Shown in pieces: positions 37,742 through 46,509 of a DNA stretch of 64,000 bases (positions are counted from its first letter, which is position 1; the number at the start of each line of letters is the position of its first letter). A model generated the notes under the pieces. That model was not told the origin of the DNA, did no database searches, and worked only from the letters and a program-made list of their open reading frames with translations. The DNA comes from Pantoea sp. GD03673 (GTDB taxonomy: Bacteria > Pseudomonadota > Gammaproteobacteria > Enterobacterales > Enterobacteriaceae): the NCBI RefSeq assembly GCF_029844725.1, contig NZ_JAOCKJ010000009.1:1-64000 (forward strand). Direction: 5' to 3'. The position numbers and the translations under genes are program-made.

Positions 37742-38662
37742 TCAGGGGGCGATCAGGGTCTCAAAGAAGTGCGCCCGCACCGCGTCCGCGTCCACGCCGA
37801 GCGCAATACGCTGTGCGGGCAGACCGGCAAACGGATCGGCTCGTGATGCCAGCGCGCTCAGTTTACGCACCGTCTGACCGCAGGCGATGCCCTCAGTGAT
37901 AACCCGCAGCGGGCTTTCAGTGAGGGTAAAGGCCTGCGGCAGAGTAAGCCACGCCACCGCCAGGGTGTCGTGCAGTGCCATACCCTCGAATCCCTCTTTC
38001 TCCAGACTGTAAGCCAGGTAAGGACGACAGATGGCGCTCAGCACCGGCTGATTCAGACGCTGCACCTCATCGCCGCTGATCAGCACCTTGTGGGTGACAT
38101 CCAGCGGGATGACCACCACGTTCAGCGCCGAGGCGAGCACCTGATCGGCGGCGTGCGGATCTTTCCAGATATTAAATTCGCTGAAGGGCGTCACGTTGCC
38201 GCTGTGGCCGTCGGTGCCAAACGCACCGCCCATGATCACCAGCTCTTTCACCAGCGGAATAATATCCGGTGCCTGATTAATGGCCGTGGCGATATTGGTC
38301 AGCGGCCCTATCGCCACCAGCGTGATCTGATGCGGCTGCGCCCGCACGCTGTCGATAATAAACTGCACCGCACCGGGCGCCTGATCGCTACAGGTATTCT
38401 CAAACGCATCGCCCAGTCCGTCTTCGCCGTGCAGCCTGGCAGGCGCAGAGGGTGCCAGCGCCAGCGGCCGTGAACAGCCGCGCCAGACCTCCGCGTTAAT
38501 CGCCATTTTGGCGCAGAACAGCCGGGCATTTTTCACCGCCTGGCCGACCGCCACGTTGCCAAAAACCGTGGTAATCCCCAGCAGATGCTGCGTCCGCGCC
38601 GCGTACGCCAGCGCAAAGGCGTCGTCCACGCCAATATCTGTATCAAAAATCAGGGTTCGCAT
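37742..38662 (-). CDS. Nucleoside hydrolase (inosine/uridine-preferring type)
   Basis: A 306-residue ribonucleoside hydrolase of the IunH family, cleaving nucleosides to base and ribose. The calcium-binding signature DTDIGVDDAFAL supplies Asp7, Asp9, Asp13 and Asp14; GPLTNIATA, MGGAFG and the substrate block PFSEFNIWKDPHA and HDTLAVAW are in the expected order. The exact specificity (RihA, RihB or RihC type) cannot be fixed. It converges on lgoD with 17 bp between stops. Confidence 0.88.
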   Translation of the reverse strand: MRTLIFDTDIGVDDAFALAYAARTQHLLGITTVFGNVAVGQAVKNARLFCAKMAINAEVWRGCSRPLALAPSAPARLHGEDGLGDAFENTCSDQAPGAVQFIIDSVRAQPHQITLVAIGPLTNIATAINQAPDIIPLVKELVIMGGAFGTDGHSGNVTPFSEFNIWKDPHAADQVLASALNVVVIPLDVTHKVLISGDEVQRLNQPVLSAICRPYLAYSLEKEGFEGMALHDTLAVAWLTLPQAFTLTESPLRVITEGIACGQTVRKLSALASRADPFAGLPAQRIALGVDADAVRAHFFETLIAP

Positions 38663-38784
38663 AAGGTCTCCGCAACAGGCTGTAAACCCTCAGCATTACC
38701 CTGCCAGCCGCACAGACGTCAAGCGATTCAGCCGCCATGCGCACCCGCTTGCCAGCCTGAAACGGGCGTCGTATTATCACCGGC

Positions 38785-38892
38785 TCAAGGTGATGGCGTG
38801 CCACCTTTCCCAACCGCCGGTGGGCTTAACACCGGCTGATGACGCCTGACACTCAATCCTTTCGCGGGAGCTGAGGCGTCAGGCGCAGTTTA
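38785..38892 (+). promoter_or_regulatory. Fluoride riboswitch (crcB RNA) and expression platform
   Basis: The aptamer contains GGTGATGGCGTGCCACC, the pseudoknot strand AACCGCC and the hallmark GGCTGATGACGCCTGA, in crcB-motif order and spacing. Downstream, CGCCTGAC (38843-38850) can alternatively pair with GTCAGGCG (38878-38885), overlapping the aptamer 3' end, so fluoride binding would compete with this hairpin. The start codon of crcB follows at 38945. Strong evidence from motif order. Confidence 0.93.
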
Positions 38893-38944
38893 TCTCTGCC
38901 TTTCCCCCCTCAGCCCGGCATCACTCTGAATTCAGGAGCAAGAC

Positions 38945-39322
38945 ATGTTTAAACCGTTACTGGCTGTGATGATCGGCGGTTCTGCAGGCTGTGTACTGCG
39001 CTGGCTGTTCGCGATGCGCTTTAATGCGCTGTTTCCCAATCTGCCGCCTGGCACGCTGCTGGTGAATCTGATCGGCGGTCTGGTGATCGGCGGGGCAATG
39101 GCCTGGTTTGTCCGCCATCCCGACATCGACCCGATCTGGAAACTGCTGATCGTCACCGGGCTCTGCGGCGGGCTGACGACCTTCTCCTCTTTCACGGCAG
39201 AATTAATGGGATTGCTACAATCAGGGAAGTATCTCTGGGCGATGGCCAGTGCGCTGGTGCATGTGATTGGCTCGCTGCTGATGGCGTTTGCCGGTTTCGC
39301 GCTGGTCACGCTGCTGGGCTGA
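38945..39322 (+). CDS. crcB: Fluoride channel/exporter CrcB (Fluc)
   Basis: A 125-residue four-helix membrane protein that forms dual-topology dimers passing fluoride out of the cell. Family blocks are GGSAGCVLRW near the N-terminus, NLIGGLVIG, and GLCGGLTTFSSFTAE around residues 73-87 with the conserved Phe residues and central Na+ site. The start has AGGAGCAAGAC upstream. The riboswitch in front gives fluoride-induced expression. Confidence 0.95.
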   Translation: MFKPLLAVMIGGSAGCVLRWLFAMRFNALFPNLPPGTLLVNLIGGLVIGGAMAWFVRHPDIDPIWKLLIVTGLCGGLTTFSSFTAELMGLLQSGKYLWAMASALVHVIGSLLMAFAGFALVTLLG

Positions 39323-39438
39323 CCCGGCACGCGGCCTGCCGCTTAAGCGGGATACTGTTTTCGGGTGTCCGCGTCGCATAATGCGCAACGCGGGCGCTGA
39401 CCCTCACCGATTATTCCGGACGATTAAGGAGCCGAGCA

Positions 39439-40254
39439 ATGCGAACCAACCCCACATTCCTTAACCTGGTGCTGTTAAGCGGTGAACCCGACCAGAAGCT
39501 GCAGGCGGCGCGTGACGCCGGTTTCGATCAGGTGGAGATCTGGCGCGAGGATGTCGAGGCGTATAAAGGCGGTGCGGCGGCACTGGCTGCGATCAGCGCA
39601 CGACAGGGACCTGGCTTTACCAATCTGCAGGTGCTGCGTGATTTCACCGGCGCACCCAGCGCGCTGCGATCTCAGAAGCGAGAAGAGCTGCGCCAGTTTA
39701 TACAGATTGCCCAGGCGCTGGGCTGTGACACTCTTCAGGCTCCGGCCAGCACCCGTGAGGATTGCTGCGCCGATCAGATTGATGATGACCTGCGCTGGAT
39801 GGCCTCTGAAGCTGCGCGCTACAACATGCGCATTATGTATGAGCCGATGGCCTGGTGCAGCGTGGACAACACCCTGCCGCTGGCGTGGCAGCGATTGCAG
39901 CGTCTGGATCAGCCCAATATCGGGCTGGTGGTGGATCTGTTCCATATCTGCGCACTGGGTGGCGATGCCTCCCATCTGGATGGCATTCCTGCCGATCGCA
40001 TCTATGAAGTGCAGCTGTGTGATATGGCCGCCGTTCCCGCGCAGGATAAGCAGAGCCTGATGGCGATGGCGAAGCACCAGCGCCTGCTGCCCGGCGATGG
40101 GATTATCGACGTTAAACGCTTTGTCGATAAGCTTAAAAGCGCGGGCTATCAGGGGCCGGTGGGTATCGAAGTCTTTAACGATGCGCTGAAACGTCTGCCG
40201 CCCGACGTGGCTGCCCGCCATGCCCGGGAGGCGTTAACGCGCTGCTGGGGTTAA
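39439..40254 (+). CDS. Xylose-isomerase-like TIM-barrel protein
   Basis: A 271-residue AP-endonuclease-2/sugar-isomerase fold protein. Likely metal ligands are spread through the barrel in the pattern typical of the family: Glu in QVEIWRED, Glu in IMYEPMAW, Asp in VVDLFHI and His in the same strand, Glu in GIEVFND. Members are epimerases/isomerases such as hydroxypyruvate isomerase relatives; which one is unknown. AAGGAGCCGAGC precedes the ATG. It ends sharing TTAA with the convergent esterase. Confidence 0.8.
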   Translation: MRTNPTFLNLVLLSGEPDQKLQAARDAGFDQVEIWREDVEAYKGGAAALAAISARQGPGFTNLQVLRDFTGAPSALRSQKREELRQFIQIAQALGCDTLQAPASTREDCCADQIDDDLRWMASEAARYNMRIMYEPMAWCSVDNTLPLAWQRLQRLDQPNIGLVVDLFHICALGGDASHLDGIPADRIYEVQLCDMAAVPAQDKQSLMAMAKHQRLLPGDGIIDVKRFVDKLKSAGYQGPVGIEVFNDALKRLPPDVAARHAREALTRCWG

Positions 40255-40859
40255 TCCTGTAAGCACTGCCCGATAAACGCGGCGGCGTGCATCGCACCCT
40301 GAGCCGAAATGGTGTGGCCGGTGGCGGGTTCAAAACGCACGTCGACCGGCACCCCGGCTGCCCGGAGTCGTGCGGCAGCAGATTCGCTCTCCTGCCACGG
40401 GATCACTTCATCAGCCTGACCGTGGATGAGCAGCGCGGGCACATGAGCCTGCGGAGTGAATTCACCGTCCACCGCCAGACGACCGGAAAAGGCGACCACA
40501 CCCGCCAGCGGATAACGGCCAGAGGCCAGCGCATCCAGCGCCATGATCGACCCCTGTGAAAAGCCGACCAGCACCACATCCTGCCAGCGATCGGCAAAGC
40601 CGTGCTGCGTAACGATGTCGTTAAGGATCGCATCAAACGCGGCCCGCGCGGCCCGTACCCGACCCGGCCGGTTCTCTGGCGTCACGTCTGCCAGGCTGAA
40701 CCACTGCCAGCCAAAACCGGCGGGAAAACGTTCAGGCGCATTGGGCGAGGCAAAAACCACATCCGGCAACAGCGTCGCCCAGTGACGGCCAATGGGTGCC
40801 AGATCGTCGCCGTTACTGCCCACGCCATGCAGAAAAATCACCAGTGCTTTTGCCATCAT
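40251..40859 (-). CDS. Phospholipase/carboxylesterase-family hydrolase
   Basis: A 202-residue alpha/beta hydrolase: LHGVGSNGDDL (oxyanion), nucleophile elbow GFSQGSIMALD with Ser101, acid in HGQADEVIPW (Asp150), and His182 in PATGHTISA. This is the acyl-protein thioesterase/carboxylesterase group of which E. coli YpfH is a longer member. ATG at 40859 or 40856; the two are indistinguishable. It follows the glutathionyl-hydroquinone reductase by 8 bp in the same direction, so the two form an operon. Confidence 0.85.
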   Translation of the reverse strand: MMAKALVIFLHGVGSNGDDLAPIGRHWATLLPDVVFASPNAPERFPAGFGWQWFSLADVTPENRPGRVRAARAAFDAILNDIVTQHGFADRWQDVVLVGFSQGSIMALDALASGRYPLAGVVAFSGRLAVDGEFTPQAHVPALLIHGQADEVIPWQESESAAARLRAAGVPVDVRFEPATGHTISAQGAMHAAAFIGQCLQD

Positions 40860-40867
40860 TGCTCCTG

Positions 40868-41809
40868 TTATAAACCGTATTCACTCAGATCCGGCCCGGC
40901 CGGCACGATGCCGTTCGGGTTTAGCGCCTTGATCGAGTAGTAACCCTGTTTGATATGGTCAATGTTGACCGTTTCACGTATGCCAGAGACCGACAACATG
41001 CTCTTAAGATAGCGATTCAGCAGCGTATAGTCGCGAATCCGGCGCAGGTTGCATTTGAACAGGCCATGATAGGCAGCGTCAAAGCGAATCAGGGTCACGA
41101 ACAGGCGAATATCGGTTTCCGTCAGCCGTTCACCCAGCAGGAAAGTACGGCCATCGCTGAGCAGCGCCTCCAGTTCATCCAGCTGGCTGAAGACGTCATG
41201 GAATGCCTGCTGGTAGCTGACAGAGGTGGTGGCGAAGCCCGCACGATAAACACCGTTATTCAGACGCGGATAGAGGCTCTCATTCAGCGCATCAATTTCT
41301 GCACGCAGCGCAGCGGGATAAAGGTCGATGCGGTTATCGGCCAGATCGCCAAAGCCGCTGTTAAACATGCGCACAATGTCTGCGGACTCGTTGCTGACGA
41401 TGGTGCCGGTTTTCTTGTCCCACAGCACCGGCACGGTTGCCCGGCCCGTATAATCGGGCGCGACGCGGGTATAGATTTCGTGCAGGTATTGCGCGTTGTT
41501 CAGCGGGTCCGCCTGCGCGCCGGGAAAATTGCCGAAGCGCCAGCCCTGGGCACCCAGCTGCGGCTCCACCACCGTCACGCTGATCAGCGACGCCAGCCCC
41601 TTGAGTTTGCGGGCGATCAGCGCACGTGACGCCCACGGACAGATCAGCGCCACATAAAGATGATAGCGATCGGGTTCAGCGGCAAATTCAGTGGAGCCGT
41701 CGCTGCTGATAAAATGCCGGAAACCGGACGTCTGACGGACAAACCCGCCCTGGTTATCGGTAGCCTGCACCGGATGCCAGTCACTACTCCATTTGCCTTC
41801 TACTAACAT
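40868..41809 (-). CDS. Glutathionyl-hydroquinone reductase (YqjG-like)
   Basis: A 313-residue xi-class glutathione transferase that reduces glutathionyl-quinones. The catalytic motif CPWASRALI (Cys57), YTGRATVPVLWDKKTGTIVSNESADI and the C-terminal helical domain with LTETDIRLFVTLIRFD are diagnostic. It is shorter than E. coli YqjG (about 328). Probably in an operon with the esterase downstream; a LysR regulator lies upstream on the same strand, about 100 bp away. Confidence 0.9.
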   Translation of the reverse strand: MLVEGKWSSDWHPVQATDNQGGFVRQTSGFRHFISSDGSTEFAAEPDRYHLYVALICPWASRALIARKLKGLASLISVTVVEPQLGAQGWRFGNFPGAQADPLNNAQYLHEIYTRVAPDYTGRATVPVLWDKKTGTIVSNESADIVRMFNSGFGDLADNRIDLYPAALRAEIDALNESLYPRLNNGVYRAGFATTSVSYQQAFHDVFSQLDELEALLSDGRTFLLGERLTETDIRLFVTLIRFDAAYHGLFKCNLRRIRDYTLLNRYLKSMLSVSGIRETVNIDHIKQGYYSIKALNPNGIVPAGPDLSEYGL

Positions 41810-41908
41810 CGTGCGACTCCTCTCTTTGTTTGAGAAGCAGCTTAACTGATGACTAAACGGCTGATAATCCGGTCACAAAGACAATCATTTCTTCCATTAT
41901 GGAAGCAA

Positions 41909-42808
41909 TCACGCGGGCGGAACGTGGGTGAAGTGGGTCACCAGGAAGTCGATGAGCAGGCGCGCCCGGTGTGCCAGATGGCGGGCGGGCGGGTAAACCA
42001 CAAACAGCCCCAGCGGTGGCGTGTCGAAGTTATCCAGCAGGCGGACTATGTCACCGCGTTGCAGCGCCGGTGCGGCGATAAAACCGGGCAGACGCGCAAT
42101 ACCTAATCCGGCCACCGCCGCCTGCAGGCAGGCTTCAGTGTTGGCGAAGCGCAGACGACCGCGTATCGGCACGGTCACGATCTCACTGCCGGAACCGGAA
42201 AACGGCCAGTGCCAGGGATCGCGGAAATTGGTGTCGATAATGCACTGATGATGGGCTATCTCACGCCAGTGCTGTGGTGTGCCGAACTGCTCAAGATAGA
42301 CGGGTGACGCGGCGATGCGCACATGCACTTCACCCAGCTTGCGTGCTACCAGGCTGCTGTCGCTGAGGTTGCCGATGCGGATCGCCATATCAAATCCCTC
42401 ATCGACGATGTTCACGGCCCGGTCCGAAAAGCTGACATCCAGCTCAATCAGCGGATAGCGCCGGGCAAAGGCCACCAGCACCTGGGAGAGCACCGCTGTG
42501 CCAAAGGAGCCGGGCGCGCTGATTTTCAGCCTGCCGGTGGGCGTGGTGGCGCTTTCACGTACGCTCGCATCCAGCGTCTCAAACGCATCGAGCAGGTTTT
42601 TTACCCGCTCATAATAGGTGCGGCCAACGTCGGTGGGTGACAGGGCGCGCGTGCTGCGCTTAAACAGCTGGACGCCGAGCTGCTGCTCCAGCTTTGAAAC
42701 CCGTTTAGAAGCCTGACTGCTGCTGGTGCCGAGGCGTAACGCCGCCGCTGAAAAGCTGCCGGTTTCCAGCACCGTGACAAACATCCGGTCACATTCGAGT
42801 CGATCCAT
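41909..42808 (-). CDS. LysR-type regulator
   Basis: A 299-residue LysR regulator. The ATG at 42808, reading MDRLECDRMFVTVLETGSFS, aligns with the family N-terminus; the frame remains open 156 bp further. Helix-turn-helix in FSAAALRLGTSSSQASKRVSKLEQ (partly quoted). It belongs to the group with the KRSTRALSPTDVGRTYYE segment. Position suggests control of the glutathionyl-hydroquinone reductase unit or of the divergent acyltransferase. Confidence 0.85.
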   Translation of the reverse strand: MDRLECDRMFVTVLETGSFSAAALRLGTSSSQASKRVSKLEQQLGVQLFKRSTRALSPTDVGRTYYERVKNLLDAFETLDASVRESATTPTGRLKISAPGSFGTAVLSQVLVAFARRYPLIELDVSFSDRAVNIVDEGFDMAIRIGNLSDSSLVARKLGEVHVRIAASPVYLEQFGTPQHWREIAHHQCIIDTNFRDPWHWPFSGSGSEIVTVPIRGRLRFANTEACLQAAVAGLGIARLPGFIAAPALQRGDIVRLLDNFDTPPLGLFVVYPPARHLAHRARLLIDFLVTHFTHVPPA

Positions 42809-42949
42809 GGCGAAGTCCTGTGGAGGTAAAGTCGCAGTATAGAAGCTGCGGCCAGGCGTTGCAGCCTTCACTTTGCGTGCCCTGACCCTTTCGCTGGCGC
42901 GGAAAACCTGCTTGACTGACGCTCTGCCCGACGTTCTCTGGAGTAATTC

Positions 42950-44074
42950 ATGTCGCTGATTCACCTGACGTCACTGGCGGCGATCCCGGCCGCCGAGTGG
43001 GATGCGCTGTTGCCGGATGACCAGCCGTTTTTACGCCACGCTTTTCTGCTCACCTTAGAAGAGAGCGGCAGCGTGCGGCCTGCATCGGGCTGGCAGCCTG
43101 ATCATCTGCTGTGGCGGGAAAATGGCGTGACCCGCGCCGCGCTGCCGGGCTACCGCAAACGCCATTCCCAGGGGGAGTATGTCTTTGATCACGCCTGGGC
43201 CGATGCCAGCCAGCGCGCCGGGATCCGCTACTACCCGAAATGGCTGGGTGCCATTCCCTTTAGTCCGGTCGGCGGCGCACGCCTGCTGGGTGAACCCTCT
43301 GCTGCCGCACAGCTGCTGTCGGCTCTGCCGGCGCACCTGTTGGAGCACGGCTTAAGCGGCGCGCACATCAACTTCACCCATGATCAGGCCAATACCCTGC
43401 TGGCCGATCAGCCCGACTGGCTCTCCCGGCTCGGCTGTCAGTATCACTGGCATAACCGGGGCTACCGCGATTTTCAGGATTTCCTGGATACGCTGATGTC
43501 GCGCAAGCGCAAACAGCTGCGTAAAGAGCGCGAACAGGTGGCGCAGAGTGGCTTTGTGTTTGATCGCTATCGCGGTGATCAGCTGCGCGAAGATCAGTGG
43601 GATTTTGTCTACACCTGTTACGCCAACACCTACGCGGTGCGCGGCCAGCGGCCCTACCTGACGCGTGACTTCTTCAGCCTGCTGGCGGAGCGGATGCCGC
43701 AGAATATTGTGGTGGTGATTGCCCGCTTACAGCAGCAACCGGCGGCGATGGCCTTTTATCTGCGCGACAGCCACGCGCTCTATGGCCGCTACTGGGGCTG
43801 TCTGGCGGAGTTTGACCGTCTGCACTTTGAAACCTGTTTCTATCAGGGGATGGATATAGCGCTTGATGAGGGGCTGACGCGGTTTGATGCGGGGGCGCAG
43901 GGCGAACACAAGCTGATACGCGGCTTTGAGCCGCAGATTACCCACTCCTGGCACTATCTGCTGCATCCCGGCCTGCGCGATGCCGTGGCAGACTTTCTGG
44001 TGCAGGAGCGGGAAGGCGTGCGCGGCTGGGCGGAAGAAGCGCGCGACGCCTTACCCTATCGACGCGGCGATTAA
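42950..44074 (+). CDS. FemAB/GNAT-like acyltransferase (DUF482)
   Basis: A 374-residue protein of the peptidoglycan-bridge/FemAB-like GNAT group. Recognisable are the double-GNAT layout with LMSRKRKQLRKEREQV near residues 183-198, YTCYANTYAVRGQRPYL, and the C-terminal FDAGAQGEHKLIRGFEP, which is strongly conserved in this family. Proteins of this group transfer acyl or aminoacyl groups; the real substrate is unknown. It ends on a TTAA shared with the convergent ABC transporter gene. Confidence 0.82.
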   Translation: MSLIHLTSLAAIPAAEWDALLPDDQPFLRHAFLLTLEESGSVRPASGWQPDHLLWRENGVTRAALPGYRKRHSQGEYVFDHAWADASQRAGIRYYPKWLGAIPFSPVGGARLLGEPSAAAQLLSALPAHLLEHGLSGAHINFTHDQANTLLADQPDWLSRLGCQYHWHNRGYRDFQDFLDTLMSRKRKQLRKEREQVAQSGFVFDRYRGDQLREDQWDFVYTCYANTYAVRGQRPYLTRDFFSLLAERMPQNIVVVIARLQQQPAAMAFYLRDSHALYGRYWGCLAEFDRLHFETCFYQGMDIALDEGLTRFDAGAQGEHKLIRGFEPQITHSWHYLLHPGLRDAVADFLVQEREGVRGWAEEARDALPYRRGD

Positions 44075-45903
44075 TCGACGCCGACAAACCCGCCGGTCTG
44101 ATGCTGCCACAGCCGGGCATACAGACCGTTCTGTGCCAGCAGCTCCTGATGGCTGCCCATCTCGGCAATCCCGCCTTTATCCAGCACCACCAGTCGATCC
44201 ATCTTCGCGATGGTCGACAAACGGTGCGCAATCGCGATAACGGTTTTGCCCTGCATTAAGGACTCCAGGCTCTCCTGAATAGCCGCTTCCACTTCAGAGT
44301 CGAGCGCGGAGGTCGCCTCATCCATGATCAGAATCGGCGCATCCTTCAGCAGCACGCGGGCAATGGCCACACGCTGACGCTGACCGCCTGACAGTTTCAC
44401 GCCGCGCTCGCCGACGTGCGCGTCCAGCCCGGTGCGCCCCAGCGAGTCGGAGAGCAGCGGGATAAACTCATCGGCGCGGGCGCGGTGAATGGCCAGTTGC
44501 AGCGCCTCTTCGGTGGCGTCGGGACGGCCATAGAGCAGGTTTTCACGGATTGAGCGATGCAGCAGTGAAGTGTCCTGGGTGATCATGCCAATCTGGCTGC
44601 GCAGGCTCTCCTGCGTTACGGCGGCGATATCCTGTTCGTCGATCGCAATCCGGCCACCGTTCAGGTCATAAAGACGCAGCAGCAGGTTCACCAGCGTGGA
44701 TTTACCGGCACCTGAGGGACCAATCAGGCCAATCTTCTCGCCGGGTCTGATGTCGAGGTTAAAGCCGTTAATCACCTGGCGACCGCCGCCATAATCGAAG
44801 CGCACATCTTCAAAACGGATGTTGCCACGCGTTACCTTCAGCTGCTTCGCCTGCGGCGCATCCTGCACGCTCAGCGGCTGCGCAATGGTGTTCAGGCCAT
44901 CCTGCACCATGCCGATATTTTCGAAGATGCCGTTAACCACCCACATGATCCAGCCGGACATATTCACCAGGCGGATCACCAGACCGGTTGCCAGCGCAAT
45001 CGCCCCGACGCTGATCAGTGACTGGCTCCACAGCCACAACGCCAGGCCCGAGGTGGAGACAATCAGCAGGCCGTTCAGCGCCGACAGCGTCAGATCCATG
45101 CTGGTGACCATGCGGCTGGCGTGCTGAGTTTTGTCGGTCTGCTCCTGAATCGCCTCACGCGCGTACTGACGTTCCAGATCGCTGTGGGCGAACAGCTTAA
45201 TGGTGGCGATATTGGTGTAGCCGTCAACAATGGTGCCCATCAGCTTCGAGCGCGCTTCCGAGGAGACCACCGAACGGGCTTTGACGCGCGGTACAAAGAA
45301 ACGCAGCGAGGCGCTGTAGGCCACCATCCAGATAATCAGCGGGATCATCAGCCGCCAGTCGGCACCGGCAAACAGCACCAGTGAGGTGACGGCGTAGATC
45401 AGCACGTGCCAGATGGCGTCCACCAGCTGCACCACGGAGTCACGCAGTGAACTGCCGGTCTGCATAATGCGCTGGGCAATACGCCCGGCGAAATCGCTCT
45501 GGAAGAAGTTAAGGCTCTGGCGCAGCACGTAGTTGTGATGCTGCCAGCGGATCAGGCTGGTCATGCTGGGGCTGATGCTCTGGTGAACCAGCATGTCGTG
45601 CAGGGCAATAAAAATCGGCCGCAGAATCAGCGCCACCGCCCCCATCCACAGCAATATCGGCCAGTTATCCCGGAACAGGGTGGCGGGCGTGGAGTGATTG
45701 ACCATATCGATAATGCGGCTCAGATAGCTGAACAGCGACACTTCAATCAGCGCTGACGCCAGGCCCACCACCAGCAGTGCCGCAAAACTGGGCCAGACCT
45801 GCCGCAGGTAATATAAGTAAAACGACCAGACCGTTGAGGGGGGCGAATCGGTGGGCGCGTCCTGAAATATATTGATAAAACGCTCAAAACGACGATACAA
45901 CAT
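44071..45903 (-). CDS. ABC exporter, fused membrane and ATPase domains
   Basis: A 610-residue type IV ABC half-transporter. An N-terminal membrane domain with about six helices (30-320) is followed by the ATPase: Walker A IGPSGAGKS, Q-loop GMITQDTS, signature LSGGQRQRVAIARV, Walker B ILIMDEATSALD and switch His in AHRLSTI. Works as a homodimer; substrate unknown (lipid, peptide or drug exporters look like this). Single gene, convergent with the FemAB-like gene. Confidence 0.88.
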   Translation of the reverse strand: MLYRRFERFINIFQDAPTDSPPSTVWSFYLYYLRQVWPSFAALLVVGLASALIEVSLFSYLSRIIDMVNHSTPATLFRDNWPILLWMGAVALILRPIFIALHDMLVHQSISPSMTSLIRWQHHNYVLRQSLNFFQSDFAGRIAQRIMQTGSSLRDSVVQLVDAIWHVLIYAVTSLVLFAGADWRLMIPLIIWMVAYSASLRFFVPRVKARSVVSSEARSKLMGTIVDGYTNIATIKLFAHSDLERQYAREAIQEQTDKTQHASRMVTSMDLTLSALNGLLIVSTSGLALWLWSQSLISVGAIALATGLVIRLVNMSGWIMWVVNGIFENIGMVQDGLNTIAQPLSVQDAPQAKQLKVTRGNIRFEDVRFDYGGGRQVINGFNLDIRPGEKIGLIGPSGAGKSTLVNLLLRLYDLNGGRIAIDEQDIAAVTQESLRSQIGMITQDTSLLHRSIRENLLYGRPDATEEALQLAIHRARADEFIPLLSDSLGRTGLDAHVGERGVKLSGGQRQRVAIARVLLKDAPILIMDEATSALDSEVEAAIQESLESLMQGKTVIAIAHRLSTIAKMDRLVVLDKGGIAEMGSHQELLAQNGLYARLWQHQTGGFVGVD

Positions 45904-45973
45904 AGCGATACTCTTTGTCCGGTAAAGAGCTACAGCTTAGTGCATGAACCCCATTCGGCTAACAGGAGAAAAT

Positions 45974-46474
45974 ATGGAAATCACGATACGGGCACGGGAA
46001 CCACAGGATGCTGCCGCTTACCAGCGGCTCTACAGTCACCCCGATGTTTACCCCTGGACGCTGCAACTGCCGTTTCCCAGTGTCGCGACCTGGGAGAAGA
46101 AATTCGCCAGAATGGATGCAGAAGGGTTTATTGCGTTTGTGGCGGAAATCGACGGCGTGCTGGCGGGTGAGCTGACGCTGTTTGTCGATAACAAGCCGCG
46201 CACCCGCCACGCCATCAGCTTTGGGCTGGGGGTGCATCCCGATTTCGCCGGTCGCGGCGTCGGTGAACGTCTGATCCGCACCGCGCTGGACTATGCCCGC
46301 AACTGGCTGGGCATTACCCGCATGGCGCTGGAAGTGTTTCACGACAACGACAGGGCGCTGCGGCTCTATGAGCGGCTGGGTTTTGAGCGGGAAGGGGTAA
46401 TGCGCCAGGCGGCACTGCGCGACGGCCAGCTGCGCGATGTGGTGATGATGGCGAAGCTGCTGCACGAGGCGTAA
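45974..46474 (+). CDS. GNAT-family N-acetyltransferase
   Basis: A 166-residue acetyltransferase of the RimJ/YhhY type. The acetyl-CoA loop is GVGERLIRTAL following GVHPDFAGR, with VFHDNDRALRLYERLGFEREGVMR as the late strand-helix motif (partly quoted). The ATG at 45974 has a strong AGGAG; an ATG 30 bases upstream lacks one. Similar in pattern to E. coli YhhY, acting on amino-acid or protein amino groups. Confidence 0.87.
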   Translation: MEITIRAREPQDAAAYQRLYSHPDVYPWTLQLPFPSVATWEKKFARMDAEGFIAFVAEIDGVLAGELTLFVDNKPRTRHAISFGLGVHPDFAGRGVGERLIRTALDYARNWLGITRMALEVFHDNDRALRLYERLGFEREGVMRQAALRDGQLRDVVMMAKLLHEA

Positions 46475-46479
46475 TAAAC

Positions 46480-46501
46480 GGCGCGGCAGCACTGCCGCGC
46501 C
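46480..46501. terminator. Hairpin between GNAT and sugar-binding protein genes
   Basis: A 10-bp GC-rich stem GGCGCGGCAG/CTGCCGCGCC with a CA loop lies between convergent genes. It lacks T runs on either side, so it may stop transcription only with help, or simply protect 3' ends. Confidence 0.5.
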
Positions 46502-46509
46502 CTGTTGCA

